Shown in pieces: positions 1 through 9,860 of a stretch of 64,000 bases of DNA. The notes below the pieces were generated by a model. That model was not told the origin of the DNA. It saw nothing but the letters and a program-made list of their open reading frames with translations, and ran no database searches. The translations under genes were made by a program, and so were the position numbers. The stretch is from Mactra quadrangularis (lineage: Eukaryota; Mollusca; Bivalvia; Venerida; Mactridae). Location of the stretch: NCBI GenBank assembly GCA_025267735.1, contig CM046293.1, positions 12,238,560-12,302,559 of the forward strand, written 5' to 3'. Within the stretch, counting starts at the first letter, position 1, and every line of letters starts with the position of its first letter.

Positions 1-642
1 CAAAACAAAACATAATAACATACTTTTCAAAGACATGTTACGCATATTTTGAGGTAAATATGTTTTTAATTTGTACTTGCTGTAGTCAAAACAGATACAA
101 ACTAATAGATAAGCATGAGGCCTCGCACTGGATTGATTAATTGTTCAATTGATTCATATATCCGTTAACAAATTTAAAAATCTTAATACAAAAACGAAAA
201 ATTTGAGTCATGGACTGGTAATTCCATGTGGTTAAAAATATCAGAACCGAACACACCATACATGTATATCTAATTTCGTCACAGTTAACGTAGTAAAGAC
301 ATGGGATCAGTTTAAATATGAATACAACATGGCGGTACAATTATAAATAGTCTACATTTATCTGTCAAAATTTGCCATAATGTAGCTTACCGTCACTATC
401 ATACAAAGTTTCATGAAATATTGAAAAAGAAAATAGCATTACCATTTGTATTATTAAATTTAGGCGAGTTACAGTTTCAGAGAGGTTATCATTGCAAGTT
501 TATAAATATATAAGGAGGTAACGTTGATGAATGTTGTTTATTTTTATTTGTATTGTTAATCAACATTCTTTTTCGACTCACCTAACCGGGTTTCTTGGAC
601 ATTTTTCATCTACCTAGGCCCCAATCAAAAACTTATTACATG
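1..642. other. AT-rich stretch, no gene seen
   Basis: No exon with acceptor and donor, no domain and no recognisable repeat could be supported here. Open frames are short and AT-rich. Confidence 0.5.
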
Positions 643-1139
643 TATAGTGCGTACAAGTTGACCCCGACCTGACCTTAATGCAAGAATATTCATTACATTG
701 AATACGAATGTAATATTAAATCTCGGATGATATCGTCAAGGCTCGAATGTAATTATAACACAGGGATTAATTTTAAAGTACATTTAAAGCGTACAATGAA
801 TGTTTATTACACATGGACTTGACCAGATGATTATAATATGAGGCTAGCTACCAATTCAAATGCTGTGGGTTTTAGCCCCACAACCGCCATCCCCCATCCA
901 TTTTATTATCAATTATATTCAAAAATGTAAGAACACGAGTTTCCCGTTTGATTGCATTTGAATCGTGAGTTGTTTTACATGCGTGATGTGTATACTTTAT
1001 ACATGTCTTATTTTATCTTAAATACGTAACGAGCCGAAGCATATAGTAGGCGTGGTATTGATTTTCGCCGGGATATGTGTAAATGATAATTAGATGCAAA
1101 TGAGAAAGGTGAGGTCGGGGTCAATGTGTACGCACTATA
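643..1139. mobile_element. 497-bp TIR element (MITE-like)
   Basis: The two ends are inverted copies of about 34 bp (643-676 and 1106-1139), starting TATAGTGCGTAC and continuing through a 'gaccccgacct' block with three mismatches. The interior has no long open frame. The outermost TA on each side could be a TA target duplication, which would fit a Tc1/mariner-type element. The first 12 bases are the same as those of the ~300-bp elements at 28827 and 45630, although the interiors differ. It is non-autonomous as seen here. Confidence 0.75.
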
Positions 1140-1890
1140 CTTCATTTGATAAATCACCCGTGGCCGTGGTTCAAACATTAGCTATCGAATACGAGTATAC
1201 GATAACCAATTTTACGCCGTTTCATGTGGACAGATAATCACTTATATAAATGATGAAATCGAAACTAAACTAACTAAAAATAACAATGGCGGCCCAATCA
1301 GTGTGAATTTTGTTTATTACATCGTTAATCCATGTGTTCATACACGTGATAAATCATTATTTATCGCCATTTTACTTTTCGATTAAAAAGATCTCTTTCA
1401 TGTTGCTTTACGTACCATCGATGACTCGGTGTCGAAGCACGAGAAAAATCGCGATCTCACATTAGTTTGTTGAATGTAAGTCAGATAGGATTGTTTGACC
1501 TGGTATACCCAAGTAGTGTTAAACACGGTGCTGGGTGTCGAGCGCATTATAACATGTTAAGTATTGTATAGAATAAATTAAATTATACAAGATATCCAAA
1601 GGACGACAACCGAGAGCACAATAAATATTGTAGTAAGAGACTCATACTCTCTGTTATCGTCAAAGATTAGAAATGGAAATAAAAACAAGACATTAGAATC
1701 AAATTATAAGTTTATTTTAGCATGAATATCAACTGGCAAGAACATTGTTTGTTTGGCAGATATGGACGCAACTGGATTTGATATTTAGAATTTCATATTT
1801 TTTTTAACTTATTTAATACAGACACATATGTATAATGAAGGGTTATATGAAACAGTGCATTGATGTTAAAAACTTGGACAACCAAGCATT
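1140..1890. other. Non-coding stretch flanking the BEN-like exon
   Basis: AT-rich sequence. It should contain the intron downstream of the minus-strand exon at 1897-2101, but I could not identify the next exon, which may lie left of the window. Confidence 0.4.
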
Positions 1891-1896
1891 ACTTAC

Positions 1897-2101
1897 GGAG
1901 ACATGCATCCAAAATGGTTTGGTTTAGAGGAGAATATTTTCCCCCTCCACGTGCACTTGACATCCTTTGAACTTCTTTCGGGAAAAACACATCTAATGTG
2001 CGGCTCATGATCTGCTCCGGCAGTTGTTTACCATTTAAGAGTACCGCATCCCTTTGAGATCTGTACCACCAGACATCTGTCTCGGGATATACCTCTACCA
2101 T
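1897..2101 (-). CDS. Internal exon, probable BEN-domain protein
   Basis: The minus strand is open for 68 codons plus one base. The exon is preceded by TTATTTCTAG (acceptor) and followed by GTAAGT (donor, complement of 1891-1896), so both borders are consensus. The product contains 'VWWYRSQRDAVLLNGK', then 'SRTLDVFFPKEV' and 'SSARGGGKYSPL', ending in 'ILDACLR'. The second half resembles the start of a BEN domain: a hydrophobic helix ending in an FFPKE-like motif, a Ser/Gly loop, then Leu and a second helix. BEN domains are DNA/protein-interaction modules in chromatin and transcription factors. Base composition is more balanced than the surroundings. It starts in phase 0 and ends in phase 1, so at least one more exon is expected to the left. 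ATG is the first codon, but the acceptor suggests an internal exon. The family assignment is from memory of the motif and could be wrong; an exon from a decayed gene copy is also possible. Confidence 0.55.
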
Positions 2102-2140
2102 CTAGAAATAAGATTGATAGCCAGAGTTTAACAATTTGTT

Positions 2141-2226
2141 TGTTAGGTTTTACGCCATAGCAACACATTGTACAGGTCATACTTGCTCCTCCTGGAAGAG
2201 CTAAATCTCTGGAAATAAGCCAGATT
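2141..2226 (-). repeat. Internally deleted SINE-1 fragment
   Basis: It matches the 3' half of the SINE at 2347-2640, including 'gccatagcaacacattgt' and 'gctaaatctctgg', but lacks the middle and the tRNA head. Confidence 0.7.
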
Positions 2227-2335
2227 TAAAGGAGGGTGAGCACAAGAGCAGCAGGAAAACAAGTAAATTGAGAAAGTGGAATGCTGAAGTGTTCATGTAA
2301 AAACAGTTTATTAAGGTAGGAGCAGTAGCCCTGTT
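2220..2335. repeat. First copy of a local ~115-bp duplication
   Basis: The stretch around 'gagcagcaggaaaacaa' through 'catgtaaaaacag' recurs at 2640-2760 with about 85% identity in the same orientation. Each copy follows a SINE-1 sequence, so the duplicated unit was probably SINE plus this flank. Confidence 0.7.
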
Positions 2336-2346
2336 TGTTTTTTTTT

Positions 2347-2640
2347 GGGTTTAACGCCGTAGCAACACATTGTATAGGTCATATAACGGCGGTCAGTCAA
2401 CCTACTCACTCCTCCTGGAAAGGCTAAATCTCTGAATTAGCTGTTAATCAAATACTAAAGGCTTACTTTCGTCAGTGACTGACAAATGTCCTACATAATT
2501 AAAAATTATTGGTAGGAGGGGAATGTCCTTAGAAATGATTTCATGACCAAGCCCAAGGAAAGTATGCCCCGCACGGGAATCAACACCCACGACCTCTCGA
2601 TCAGTAGACTTGCATGCTACCAACTGAGCTAGACGGGCGG
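2347..2640 (-). mobile_element. SINE-1, full length with tRNA-like head
   Basis: Read on the minus strand it starts with a tRNA-like head carrying an A box (around 'tagctcagttggtagcat') and a degenerate B box ('gggtgttgattcccg'). A ~200-bp body follows, then the tail complementary to 'gggtttaacgccgtagc'. Other copies lie at 13405-13694, 4337-4533, 27693-27838 and 63208-63260. Confidence 0.85.
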
Positions 2641-2760
2641 CTTCAGAGGTAAAAGAGAGTGAGCGCAAGAGCAGCAGGAAAACAAATAAATCTAGAAATT
2701 GGAATGGTGAAGTGTCCATGTAAAAACAGTGTATAAAGGTAGAAGCAGCAGTAAAGTGGT
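2640..2760. repeat. Second copy of the local ~115-bp duplication
   Basis: Direct repeat of 2220-2335. It runs into a truncated SINE-2 head ('gtggtaggacgctcctt') at about 2736-2790. Confidence 0.65.
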
Positions 2761-2790
2761 AGGACGCTCCTTTAGGGATCGGGAGTTCAT
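2736..2790 (+). repeat. Truncated SINE-2 tRNA-like head
   Basis: Matches the head of the SINE at 40352-40532 ('gtggtaggacg', 'tagggatc') and stops before the B box. Confidence 0.55.
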
Positions 2791-3200
2791 ATAATATAAA
2801 GTTTATATTAAACTGATCACAGATGCATCAAATTGTACAACAGAACTATTTCAACTGCGAACATAATCTATATCATTAAATTTGCGAGTTTCCTGTTTTG
2901 TGGAAGAAACTGCGCAGCTTTGAATAAATCTTTTGTTTGTCGCTGGAGCACCTATATACAGGCATATCAAGTTGACAATTCTTTTTTGACAAAGCCTCTT
3001 GATATTTGCAAAAACTGCCAAAAATCAACAAAAATATTAGTTTTTTTGTGTCTAAAAATAGTTCTAGATAAAACTAAAAATAGACCAAACTCCCCGCAGC
3101 GGTTATTTCCCTTTATTATCGTTACCTAAAGCCCGTTCTTGCACGGGCTCCCATCTAGTATATGTATTATAATTATATACATGATATAAAAAAATAACTA
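2791..3200. other. Stretch without a supported gene
   Basis: It contains a 98-codon plus-strand frame (2833-3129) with no splice context and no family resemblance. I regard it as chance. Confidence 0.4.
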
Positions 3201-3310
3201 CCACGAGGCCGACAACTCATGTATAGGGTATGACCTATCCGACCGGGTTCGAACCCGCGATCTCCGGATTCGAAGTCAGACATGCTAACCACTATGCCAC
3301 GGTCGCGGCT
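3201..3310 (-). mobile_element. SINE-4 head fragment
   Basis: On the minus strand this is a tRNA-like sequence with A box 'gtggcatagtggttagcat' and B box 'gggttcgaaccc', followed by the 'ggtcataccct' body seen also at 48161 and 52982. The long body marks it as a SINE rather than a tRNA gene. Confidence 0.75.
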
Positions 3311-3412
3311 CGTGTGCTTGTTATATTCAACTCAGGATTACGGCCTTAGTGGAATATTAGTAATAACATTACCATGCATTATGTTGCAATCAATAACAAG
3401 CTAACTACATTT

Positions 3413-3715
3413 ATAGTTCGTACAAAATAACAAAACGTGTTTGTGCAAATATTAAAAATAAAACAATCCATTTCAGAGGTAAACAGTATTGAAATAAAAG
3501 TTGTATAATTCAATTTAACAAAATTGGTTTGGCGGATAAACCACCACCCCTTAGTCAATCATACTTGTAAAAGTAGAACGCTTAACCATTATATCAAAAA
3601 GACAATTATAAAACATATTAGTATTATTTATTCTATTGTCATCTGTACTCCCCCTAACGAGAATTTATTCGTTGTATTGTTTATATAAATAGTGTTTTTG
3701 TTTTTTACGAACTAT
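3413..3715. mobile_element. MITE family A, copy 1 (~303 bp)
   Basis: Its termini are inverted: ATAGTTCGTAC at the left and TACGAACTAT at the right. The interior shares 'aattcaatttaacaaaatt' and 'gcggataaaccaccacc' with the copies at 28827-29122 and 45630-45931. It has no coding capacity. The likely TA target fits Tc1/mariner-type mobilisation (inference). Confidence 0.8.
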
Positions 3716-4330
3716 TTAAGTAACAATAATTAAGTATTATTAAAAATAAGGTCTGAAACAATGTTCATAACAAGAAACAAGCAACGCATGATTGAAACAC
3801 AGTAAAAATACTACTACTTACTTATTTGTTACTTAATTAAATGGTCTCAAGCCACACTTTACGAACACAATCGTCCAAGCTGTAATAAAAATATAGAATT
3901 ATAATAATTTATAAAATTTTGCAATGCGCATAAACATTGCATTTACTTATTCAACAAGGGAGATAACTAGTTTAAACTAAATAAACATACAAAGTAAGAA
4001 TTACTTTCCCCTATAACACATCGGCATGAATTATACATTACATTATACAACATTATATAAATGTTACCACGCAAGTGCCACAATTTACAATTCAAATCAC
4101 TATTAGAGATTTGAAAAACTTAGAAAGTGCCATTGTGTGTGCAGAGACAGTACAGAGCTTTAAAACGGCTCTGGGTGCTACTAAAATAGCTCAACTGCGT
4201 ACATACCGGGCGGTCCTGTAGTGTATACATTCAGATTCAGAAAGCATGCTAAAATCAACCGATAGTGTAAATGCTATCGTATGTACAGGGTATGAAAAGA
4301 TTCAAGAAATTTTGAATAGTTCCATTGCAT
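3716..4330. other. AT-rich stretch, no gene seen
   Basis: No exon, RNA gene or repeat family was recognised. Confidence 0.4.
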
Positions 4331-4336
4331 AGTTGT

Positions 4337-4533
4337 TGGGTTTAACGCCGTAGCAACACATTGTATTGGTCATATAACGGCTGTCAGTCAACCTACTTAA
4401 TGTTACTGGAAAGGCTAAATCTCTGGATTTAGCTGTTAATACATTATTTAGTCAGAGACTGACAACTGTCCTACATGATTTAGAATTATTAGTAAGAGGG
4501 AGAATGGCCGTAGAAATAATTTCATGACCAATA
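4337..4533 (-). mobile_element. SINE-1 copy without tRNA head
   Basis: Body and tail of SINE-1 ('gggtttaacgccgtagcaac' through 'atttcatgacca'). The tRNA head is missing, consistent with 5' truncation during retrotransposition. Confidence 0.75.
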
Positions 4534-4601
4534 TTATAGTTTCTTGATCTGACTGGATTTCGGGTTTGATTCCTGGACGTGGTAAAGCATATTTCTCATA
4601 A

Positions 4602-5214
4602 TATACTAATGGACAAAAGTCTTGTCCGGTCTACAAAAACCGATATATCTTTTTTGTTTGTTATTGCACACTCATACATTTGGTATCGTTAGAAAGAGAA
4701 TGTTATTATGCATTGAATAAAAACAGAATTGTGAAATTTGAGCCACTTCTGTCGGTACAGTAATGTGTTGAAAATTGACATTGAGGATTTGCAAGTTACA
4801 AATGATTGCGTTGAGTCAGTTTTCAATGAAACATTTTTTCAATAGTGTGTGTGACCACCATTAACCCAAATGAGTTCGGTGCTCCTTTTACGCATCGATG
4901 CTACAAGTTTGCAAAGAAATCTAGCCGGAAGACCAGAAAACTCATTCAGGTTAATGGGGGTCACACACACTATTGAAAAAAATGTTTCATTTAAAACTGA
5001 CTCAACGCTATCATTTGTAACTTGCAAATCCTCAATGTCAACTTTCAACACATTACTGTACCGACAGAAGTGGCTCAAATTTCAAAATTCTTTTTTTATT
5101 CAATGCATAATAACATTCACTTTCTAACGATACCAAATGTATGAGTGTGCAATAACAAACAAAAAAGATATTATGGTTTTTGTAGACCGGACAAGACTTT
5201 TGTCCATTAGTATA
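4602..5214. mobile_element. Palindromic Tc1-derived foldback element
   Basis: The outer ~255 bp on each side (about 4602-4860 and 4955-5214) are near-identical inverted copies, from 'tatactaatggacaaaagtc' at the left to its complement at the right. Both arms also contain the last codons of a Tc1-like transposase, ending NGGHTHY-stop, read outward in opposite directions: minus strand to 4839 and plus strand to 4976. The element therefore looks like two 3' halves of one transposon joined head to head with the rest lost. The 'CAAAAGT' block near the tips and the TA flanks fit Tc1/mariner ends. Confidence 0.8.
4839..4947 (-). pseudogene. Tc1-like transposase C-terminal fragment
   Basis: The frame reads 'LPARFLCKLVASM', 'RKRSTELIWV', then 'NGGHTHY' and stop. 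In the IS630/Tc1/mariner family the C-terminus commonly has a SMRRR..-like helix followed by a GGHT(R/H)Y end, as here. Only about 35 codons remain and no DDE catalytic residue is present, so it encodes nothing functional. Confidence 0.7.
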
Positions 5215-5519
5215 CTTTTAGTACAATTTAATAGTAATACAATACATAACCGTTCCCTGTGTCTAGGAGTTGTTTGCTTCGTGTAGAAGGAATACATGCG
5301 ATTACTCGTAAACAAACAGATAAAATATGACAGTAATGGAGAATAAAACAACCTATTCGGAGTCCTTTCTCTTCTCTTTGGTTTCAGAAACTGCTAAATC
5401 CGTCATTATAATAAACCACTTGGTTACTCTAGTCAACCGCCATATGGACTGTAAGTGCGTAGGTCTTCAATGGGCCATAAAGTGAAGGATATTTTGAATT
5501 GTGTAGACCGGGTTTTCAT
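5215..5519. other. Stretch without a supported feature
   Basis: Short open frames only; no repeat family recognised. Confidence 0.4.
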
Positions 5520-5725
5520 AAACACCTGTCTATAACAAGTACTTGCCTACACTTCCACATGACCAAAAACTTCTATATGTACCTTAATAATGGATGAAAA
5601 TTGACATCACTGTCGGGTTTGCATGGAAGGGTTACGGCTCTAATCGGTCTGGTTTGTTTCTAACCCGTACCCCCTCGGGACAATAGCTTCGAAATCCCGA
5701 CGCGATATCAACTGCGATTCAGACG
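5520..5725 (-). mobile_element. Decayed SINE-3 copy
   Basis: On the minus strand the tRNA-like head ('gcgtcgggattt', 'ccgagggggtacgggtt') and the body ('gtcaattttcatccatta', 'tacttgttatagaca') are recognisable but carry many differences from the copies at 9861 and 38204. Confidence 0.65.
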
Positions 5726-6156
5726 CGGGTCTTATTATCTTCAGATTGGTGAGAATTTTCAGGACTGTTTATATTTCTTTACATTTATTTCAAGTATAAA
5801 AGTAATCGAAGATGGTTAACATATTCGTCACGTGAATTCACGCTTACAAAATAAGTACATTTGTACAAAGACACAAATTTGCGCGACTTAAGGGGAAGTA
5901 ATGATGTACAATGTTTGATATCCTTAGAAAATTTCGATTAGAAATCATTCACCTTAATATATTTGTCACCGCTCAGAACTGATTGATTCTTACATTTTCT
6001 TCAAACATAATATACATGTATATATAACTTCTCTAAGAGACAAATGCCCACACGTTCAATAGATCTTATTTGGAATTCAAATGTGTGGGGTCTCCGTCCG
6101 TGCGCAAGCGGTACAAACAAATAGTGTTACACATTTTTACTGATAAGCACAAAACT

Positions 6157-6360
6157 ATGGGAGGTTATACCCTTCCTCGATTGTTTGACAATAATGTCAA
6201 TTTTCCTCAATTAATAAGTTATATGGAATAATTTCCGGCCTTGTAGGAGGCTAGTTAGTACTGGTTATAGACAAACGTCCAGGAAAGCTAAGATAGGACG
6301 CCGTATAATAACCTAAAAACTTGTGTTGACATGGCGTTAATCGCAGTAAAAATAAACAAA
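6157..6360 (+). mobile_element. 5'-truncated SINE-3
   Basis: Body and tail of SINE-3 ('gacaataatgtcaattttcc', 'ccggccttgt', 'tggttatagacaa', 'tgttgacatggcgtta') ending in an A-rich tail. The tRNA head is absent. Confidence 0.75.
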
Positions 6361-6544
6361 TGATGTCGTATATATAAAATGGTTGCAAATTCACACGCTG
6401 CCGCATTATTTATTCAATTATTGACGTAAATAACGCATTCAAACAACACGTCTCTTATATATAAAAAAGTAAATTTGCATTTTATAGTCTGAATTTCATG
6501 CTTGCTTACGCACAATAGCCGACTTTACAGCTATTACCTATTGG

Positions 6545-6755
6545 GCTACTGGTATTCATCCATCAGTCTCCCTGTTAATGCAGCCGACAATATGGCACAA
6601 CACTCGTAGGTACCCATTAACACCTGGAAGGAACGAAGCAATCGCAGGTAAATTTCTTGCTCAAGGAAATTAGTAGTGCCATTAGTGGGATTCGAACCCA
6701 GGACCTTTTGATTCCTAAGCGCCCGTCCTACCACTGGTCGACTGCTTCTAGCATA
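6545..6755 (-). mobile_element. SINE-2 with tRNA-like head
   Basis: On the minus strand: head with 'ccagtggtaggacgggcg' and B box 'gggttcgaatccc', then a conserved body ('tttccttgagcaagaaattt', 'ggtgttaatgggtacct'). Relatives lie at 40352 (+), 46300 (-) and 61060 (-). The open frame across it (6546-6734) is repeat-derived. Confidence 0.8.
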
Positions 6756-7108
6756 TATAAAAATGTATACGACGCAATGGTTAAAAATGTCTCACTTAGA
6801 CTTTAAAATGTACATAAAATTATGTCATGTAAATTGAGTTCACATAAATTACGTGCCGGTAGTATTTGAAAATCTTTTCTTCGTACGTCATTCGCACTTT
6901 AACAATATTTATTGATGTATGATTAATACATATAGATCAAACAATTAAGCTTTACGATGTATTAACACCATGCTTGCCTTAGGACATAACATAAACATAA
7001 AAATGCGTTTCTATTTGAATATATTCATCTTGATGTGTTTCCAGTTAAAATAGCAGTAGGAGTGAAAGGGGCCGTAGGCTCATTTTCCATTTTGATGTAA
7101 CACAGGTT
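6756..7108. other. AT-rich stretch, no gene seen
   Basis: No supported feature. Confidence 0.4.
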
Positions 7109-7305
7109 ATTGTCCGTTTTTTTCTCAACTGGCAAAGTTTGAATAGTAACACGGTGCTTGAATGCATTATTTTTGTACTAGTGGCCTAATTGTTATTAAA
7201 ATATCTTGACTAAACCATATCATATGGCATAAACAGCTTTACTCGATCATAATACACACTTTCGGAAACTCATAGATGTATTACAACTATGATTTTAATA
7301 GTAGA
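7109..7305. mobile_element. MITE family B, copy 1 (right end lost)
   Basis: It begins 'attgtccgttttttt' and matches the left ~190 bp of the copies at 41248, 42224 and 54318, including 'ggcctaattgttattaaa' and 'cataatacacactttcgg'. The inverted right terminus is missing. Confidence 0.75.
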
Positions 7306-7625
7306 CCACGGTCGTACTGGATCTGTACTTTTTCCCTTTGTGGTCACGTCGAGATGAACTTTGTGTCGACCAATCAATGCGTAACTTTCATCTAGACGAA
7401 AACACTATTAATCACATTTTGATTTCGTAGTTTCTATTTTTAGACCAAGCTTTGCTTGCTAATTTAACCGCGGTTATATTCACAGGCTGCGATTGGGCGG
7501 CTCATTTCAAATTTCGTGACGTAGACGATGCAAACAAGTTACGTATCATAACAATTTCGTCATGAATATTATGATGAGAAAAGGTCACCTGAACGTGACC
7601 TTCGTTTGGAAAAGGCCAGATCTAC

Positions 7626-7680
7626 ATTAGCGAGTATGCGAGCGGTAAAATTGTAGATCGGGTTTTAATCAAATTGGTAT
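7626..7680. repeat. Dispersed repeat, also at 54250-54308
   Basis: The block 'gcgagcgg' to 'tagatcgggttt' recurs at 54250-54308. In both places a MITE-B copy lies nearby. Confidence 0.55.
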
Positions 7681-7804
7681 AACTATAAACTCTCCATACC
7701 CAGGCGCGTTGTAGGCCTTCGCTATTCTTGCACAGATAATTCGAAATCTGAGGACCATGAACCGAGAGTCACGTGACGCTTTCGTTACAAAATCATATCA
7801 CATC

Positions 7805-8030
7805 ATACTCACAATACGACGGCGTATACCCAATGTGTGGCCATCGCATATTTTGGGGTTACAACTTGATAAAAATCGCGTCTTTCAAGTGACTTCGTCA
7901 GTAGATCAGCGTGAAATATAAAATGATACGTGTTTGGATCGGATCCGATCAAGTGGTCTTCTGTAGGGATCTTACTTGCTTCGGGTGCTGATTTGTTATG
8001 TCCATCTGGTGTCAATTTCGGGACAGTGTG
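7805..8030 (-). CDS. Possible exon, unrecognised
   Basis: The minus strand is open for about 70 codons with mixed, non-AT-biased codons ('DHLIGSDPNTYHFIFHADLL', 'VTPKYAMATHWVYAVV') and ends next to GTGAGT, a good donor. The upstream acceptor side (after 'attattttaaaag') is weak. A second donor-like GTAAGA lies inside it, after a short ATG frame. I recognise no domain. The region 7.4-8.05 kb is richer in G+C and CpG than its surroundings, so a promoter with a first exon is possible, but so is chance. Confidence 0.22.
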
Positions 8031-8177
8031 ACGCCAGCTTTTAAAATAATTTCAAGCAACCCTCGATAAAATGGTGGTGTTGTTAGTTAATGATTTACCG
8101 TATACATTGTGCATATATAAGAGGAAAACACGAACATAAAAGTAAAAGAGTCGTACTCATCAAAAATATTGAGCCAA

Positions 8178-8246
8178 TAGTACATACATCTTTATTTGAA
8201 AATAACGACATTTACATATGCCTTTGGCCATTTACAATACTCATGG
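8178..8246. repeat. Dispersed repeat, partner at 41061-41135
   Basis: 'tagtacatacatctttatt' to 'cctttggccatttaca' is shared with 41061-41135 in the same orientation at about 88% identity. Confidence 0.6.
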
Positions 8247-9395
8247 CAAAGACAACACATTCAAATGTATAAAACAAATACGACATTTAATAAAATGAAA
8301 CAGTTAAACAATATTGTAACAAAAAATCCAAAATATATATTATAAACAGTAATTTAATGTTGAGACAACGATTCATGATGGATAAAGCTTCTTACATAAA
8401 TTTGTCGATATTTATGATGTTATGTTTTGTCTTTGATTTCATAAGATAAATAAATTTGTCAACAGTAGGCCAGGAACAGTTACTGCAACAGAATAGAAAA
8501 TGGTACTAAGATTCGATTGAATTTTGGACATACAATTTACACAAGCGTTGGCTACGTTCAATACCTGCGATTCTACAGTTTTCAATTTCTAGTTTGTAAT
8601 TACTAAGTCTTAATTTTGGAAGATGAATTCGTGAACTGATATTCGTAATAATGCTTAGATGTTTTTTTCAAATTCAAACTCTGGTTTAAATTTACAGTAA
8701 TTAGTGAAGTTTCGGCATCGAATACTTGTTTTATGCTCCTGTTGAGCATAAAACAATTATTCGTTATCTAGAATTGAAAACCAGTACGGTGAAAATGTAC
8801 TGTACATGTAATACCCTTAGATTCATGCATATCAACCGCCAATAGTTTGGAATCAAAGAGGTTAAATGCTCTTATTTAAATTGCATTCATTGTTTTCGGT
8901 AGAACCATTATTTTTTATATATTTAATATGGTTGATGATGAATTGTTAACAAATTTTTTGAAAGCAACACATTTAGAAGATTCTGCATCTAATATCCCAA
9001 AGGCTCCAAAACCGAATTCAATTTTATTCGTTTTTATACCATATATTTTAAGCTACTTTGGTTGTCTCAACTACAAAATTTATAGTACCATAACTGGCAA
9101 AAACATAAGCCAAACTAAAAAGTCCTCAACAATAAATTGTAATTATTTTTTTCTAAACTTTGGGTGGGTACCTTTCTACATTACCCACCAATAGGATGAA
9201 TAATCAAAGCGCTGAAGGAACTGAATTTGTTTGGTTTAGAAAAGTTAGCGTATATTTAAAGCGCTCTAACATTTCTGCACGCAATAGACAGTTCAGTGAT
9301 ACTTGTTTGCTAGGTAGAAAACAATGTTGACATATTGATCAAGTAGTGAGCACATTATTTTGTACTGATTTTTGCAAAGTCAACTAAAGGGTGTT
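8247..9395. other. AT-rich stretch with one strong hairpin
   Basis: No gene supported. The 88-codon frame at 8928-9194 has AT-driven composition and no resemblance to a family. A 13-bp perfect stem with a 5-base loop lies at 8726-8756, extending to 8719-8763 with one mismatch. Confidence 0.4.
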
Positions 9396-9450
9396 TTGGC
9401 GCGATATGACCTTTATGTGTTGGTGCGCAGTAAAACCCAAACAAACAAAC
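9396..9450 (+). repeat. SINE tail fragment (third tail type)
   Basis: 'gcgcgatatgacc', 'tgttggtgcgcagtaaaacc' and 'caaacaaacaaac' match the complement of 12934-12990. Only the 3' tail is present. Confidence 0.6.
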
Positions 9451-9489
9451 TAAAGAGTGTTTAAGAAATTCGTTATAAATTGACCGGCT

Positions 9490-9722
9490 GGTCTTGAATG
9501 TTCAATTAACTCTATTGGTAACGAAATACACAATCATCTATTGGAGTGTCCTTATTTTCCAAGCACTTGACAAAAAGTCAAACCACCACATTTTAACATC
9601 ACTAACATTAGCAATTATCAAATTGCAAAATTTTATAAAACATTCACTTCATCTTATGATGAGACAACACTTACTAACCTGGCAAATTTTTGTAAAAAAT
9701 ATATTACTAATTTTCAAAAATA
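9490..9722 (+). pseudogene. LINE reverse-transcriptase 3' end, decayed
   Basis: One plus frame reads 'SIGNEIHNHLLECPYFPST', a stop, then 'NYQIAKFYKTFTSSYDETTL' and 'TNLANFCKKYI'. This mirrors the C-terminal block of the LINE at 17.4 kb ('DEFNFITICPLY', a variable segment, 'KFIALMNS', 'LRNLAMYIF'). It is therefore the last ~75 codons of a related non-LTR retrotransposon, broken by at least one stop. The assignment rests on the HLLECPYF pattern and spacing. Confidence 0.55.
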
Positions 9723-9845
9723 AGTGACCATGATGTACCATGTGTAATTTGTATCTCTATTTTACATTTTCTTTATACTAGTATTATGATTATTATGATG
9801 TTATATAGATAAGTCCATGCTGTAAATGTCCTTGCTTAAAAAGTC

Positions 9846-9860
9846 CCGAACAAAAAGAAC
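9846..9860. repeat. Target-site duplication, left
   Basis: Perfect 15-bp direct repeat with 10157-10171, flanking the SINE. Confidence 0.9.

Noticed and set aside
4839..5127. Overlapping genes on both strands (79 and 85 codons)
   Set aside because: Both arise from the palindrome; only the terminal ~35 codons on the minus strand resemble a protein, and that is a transposase remnant.
8928..9194. 88-codon plus-strand gene
   Set aside because: AT-driven composition, no upstream signal, no motif, no splice borders.
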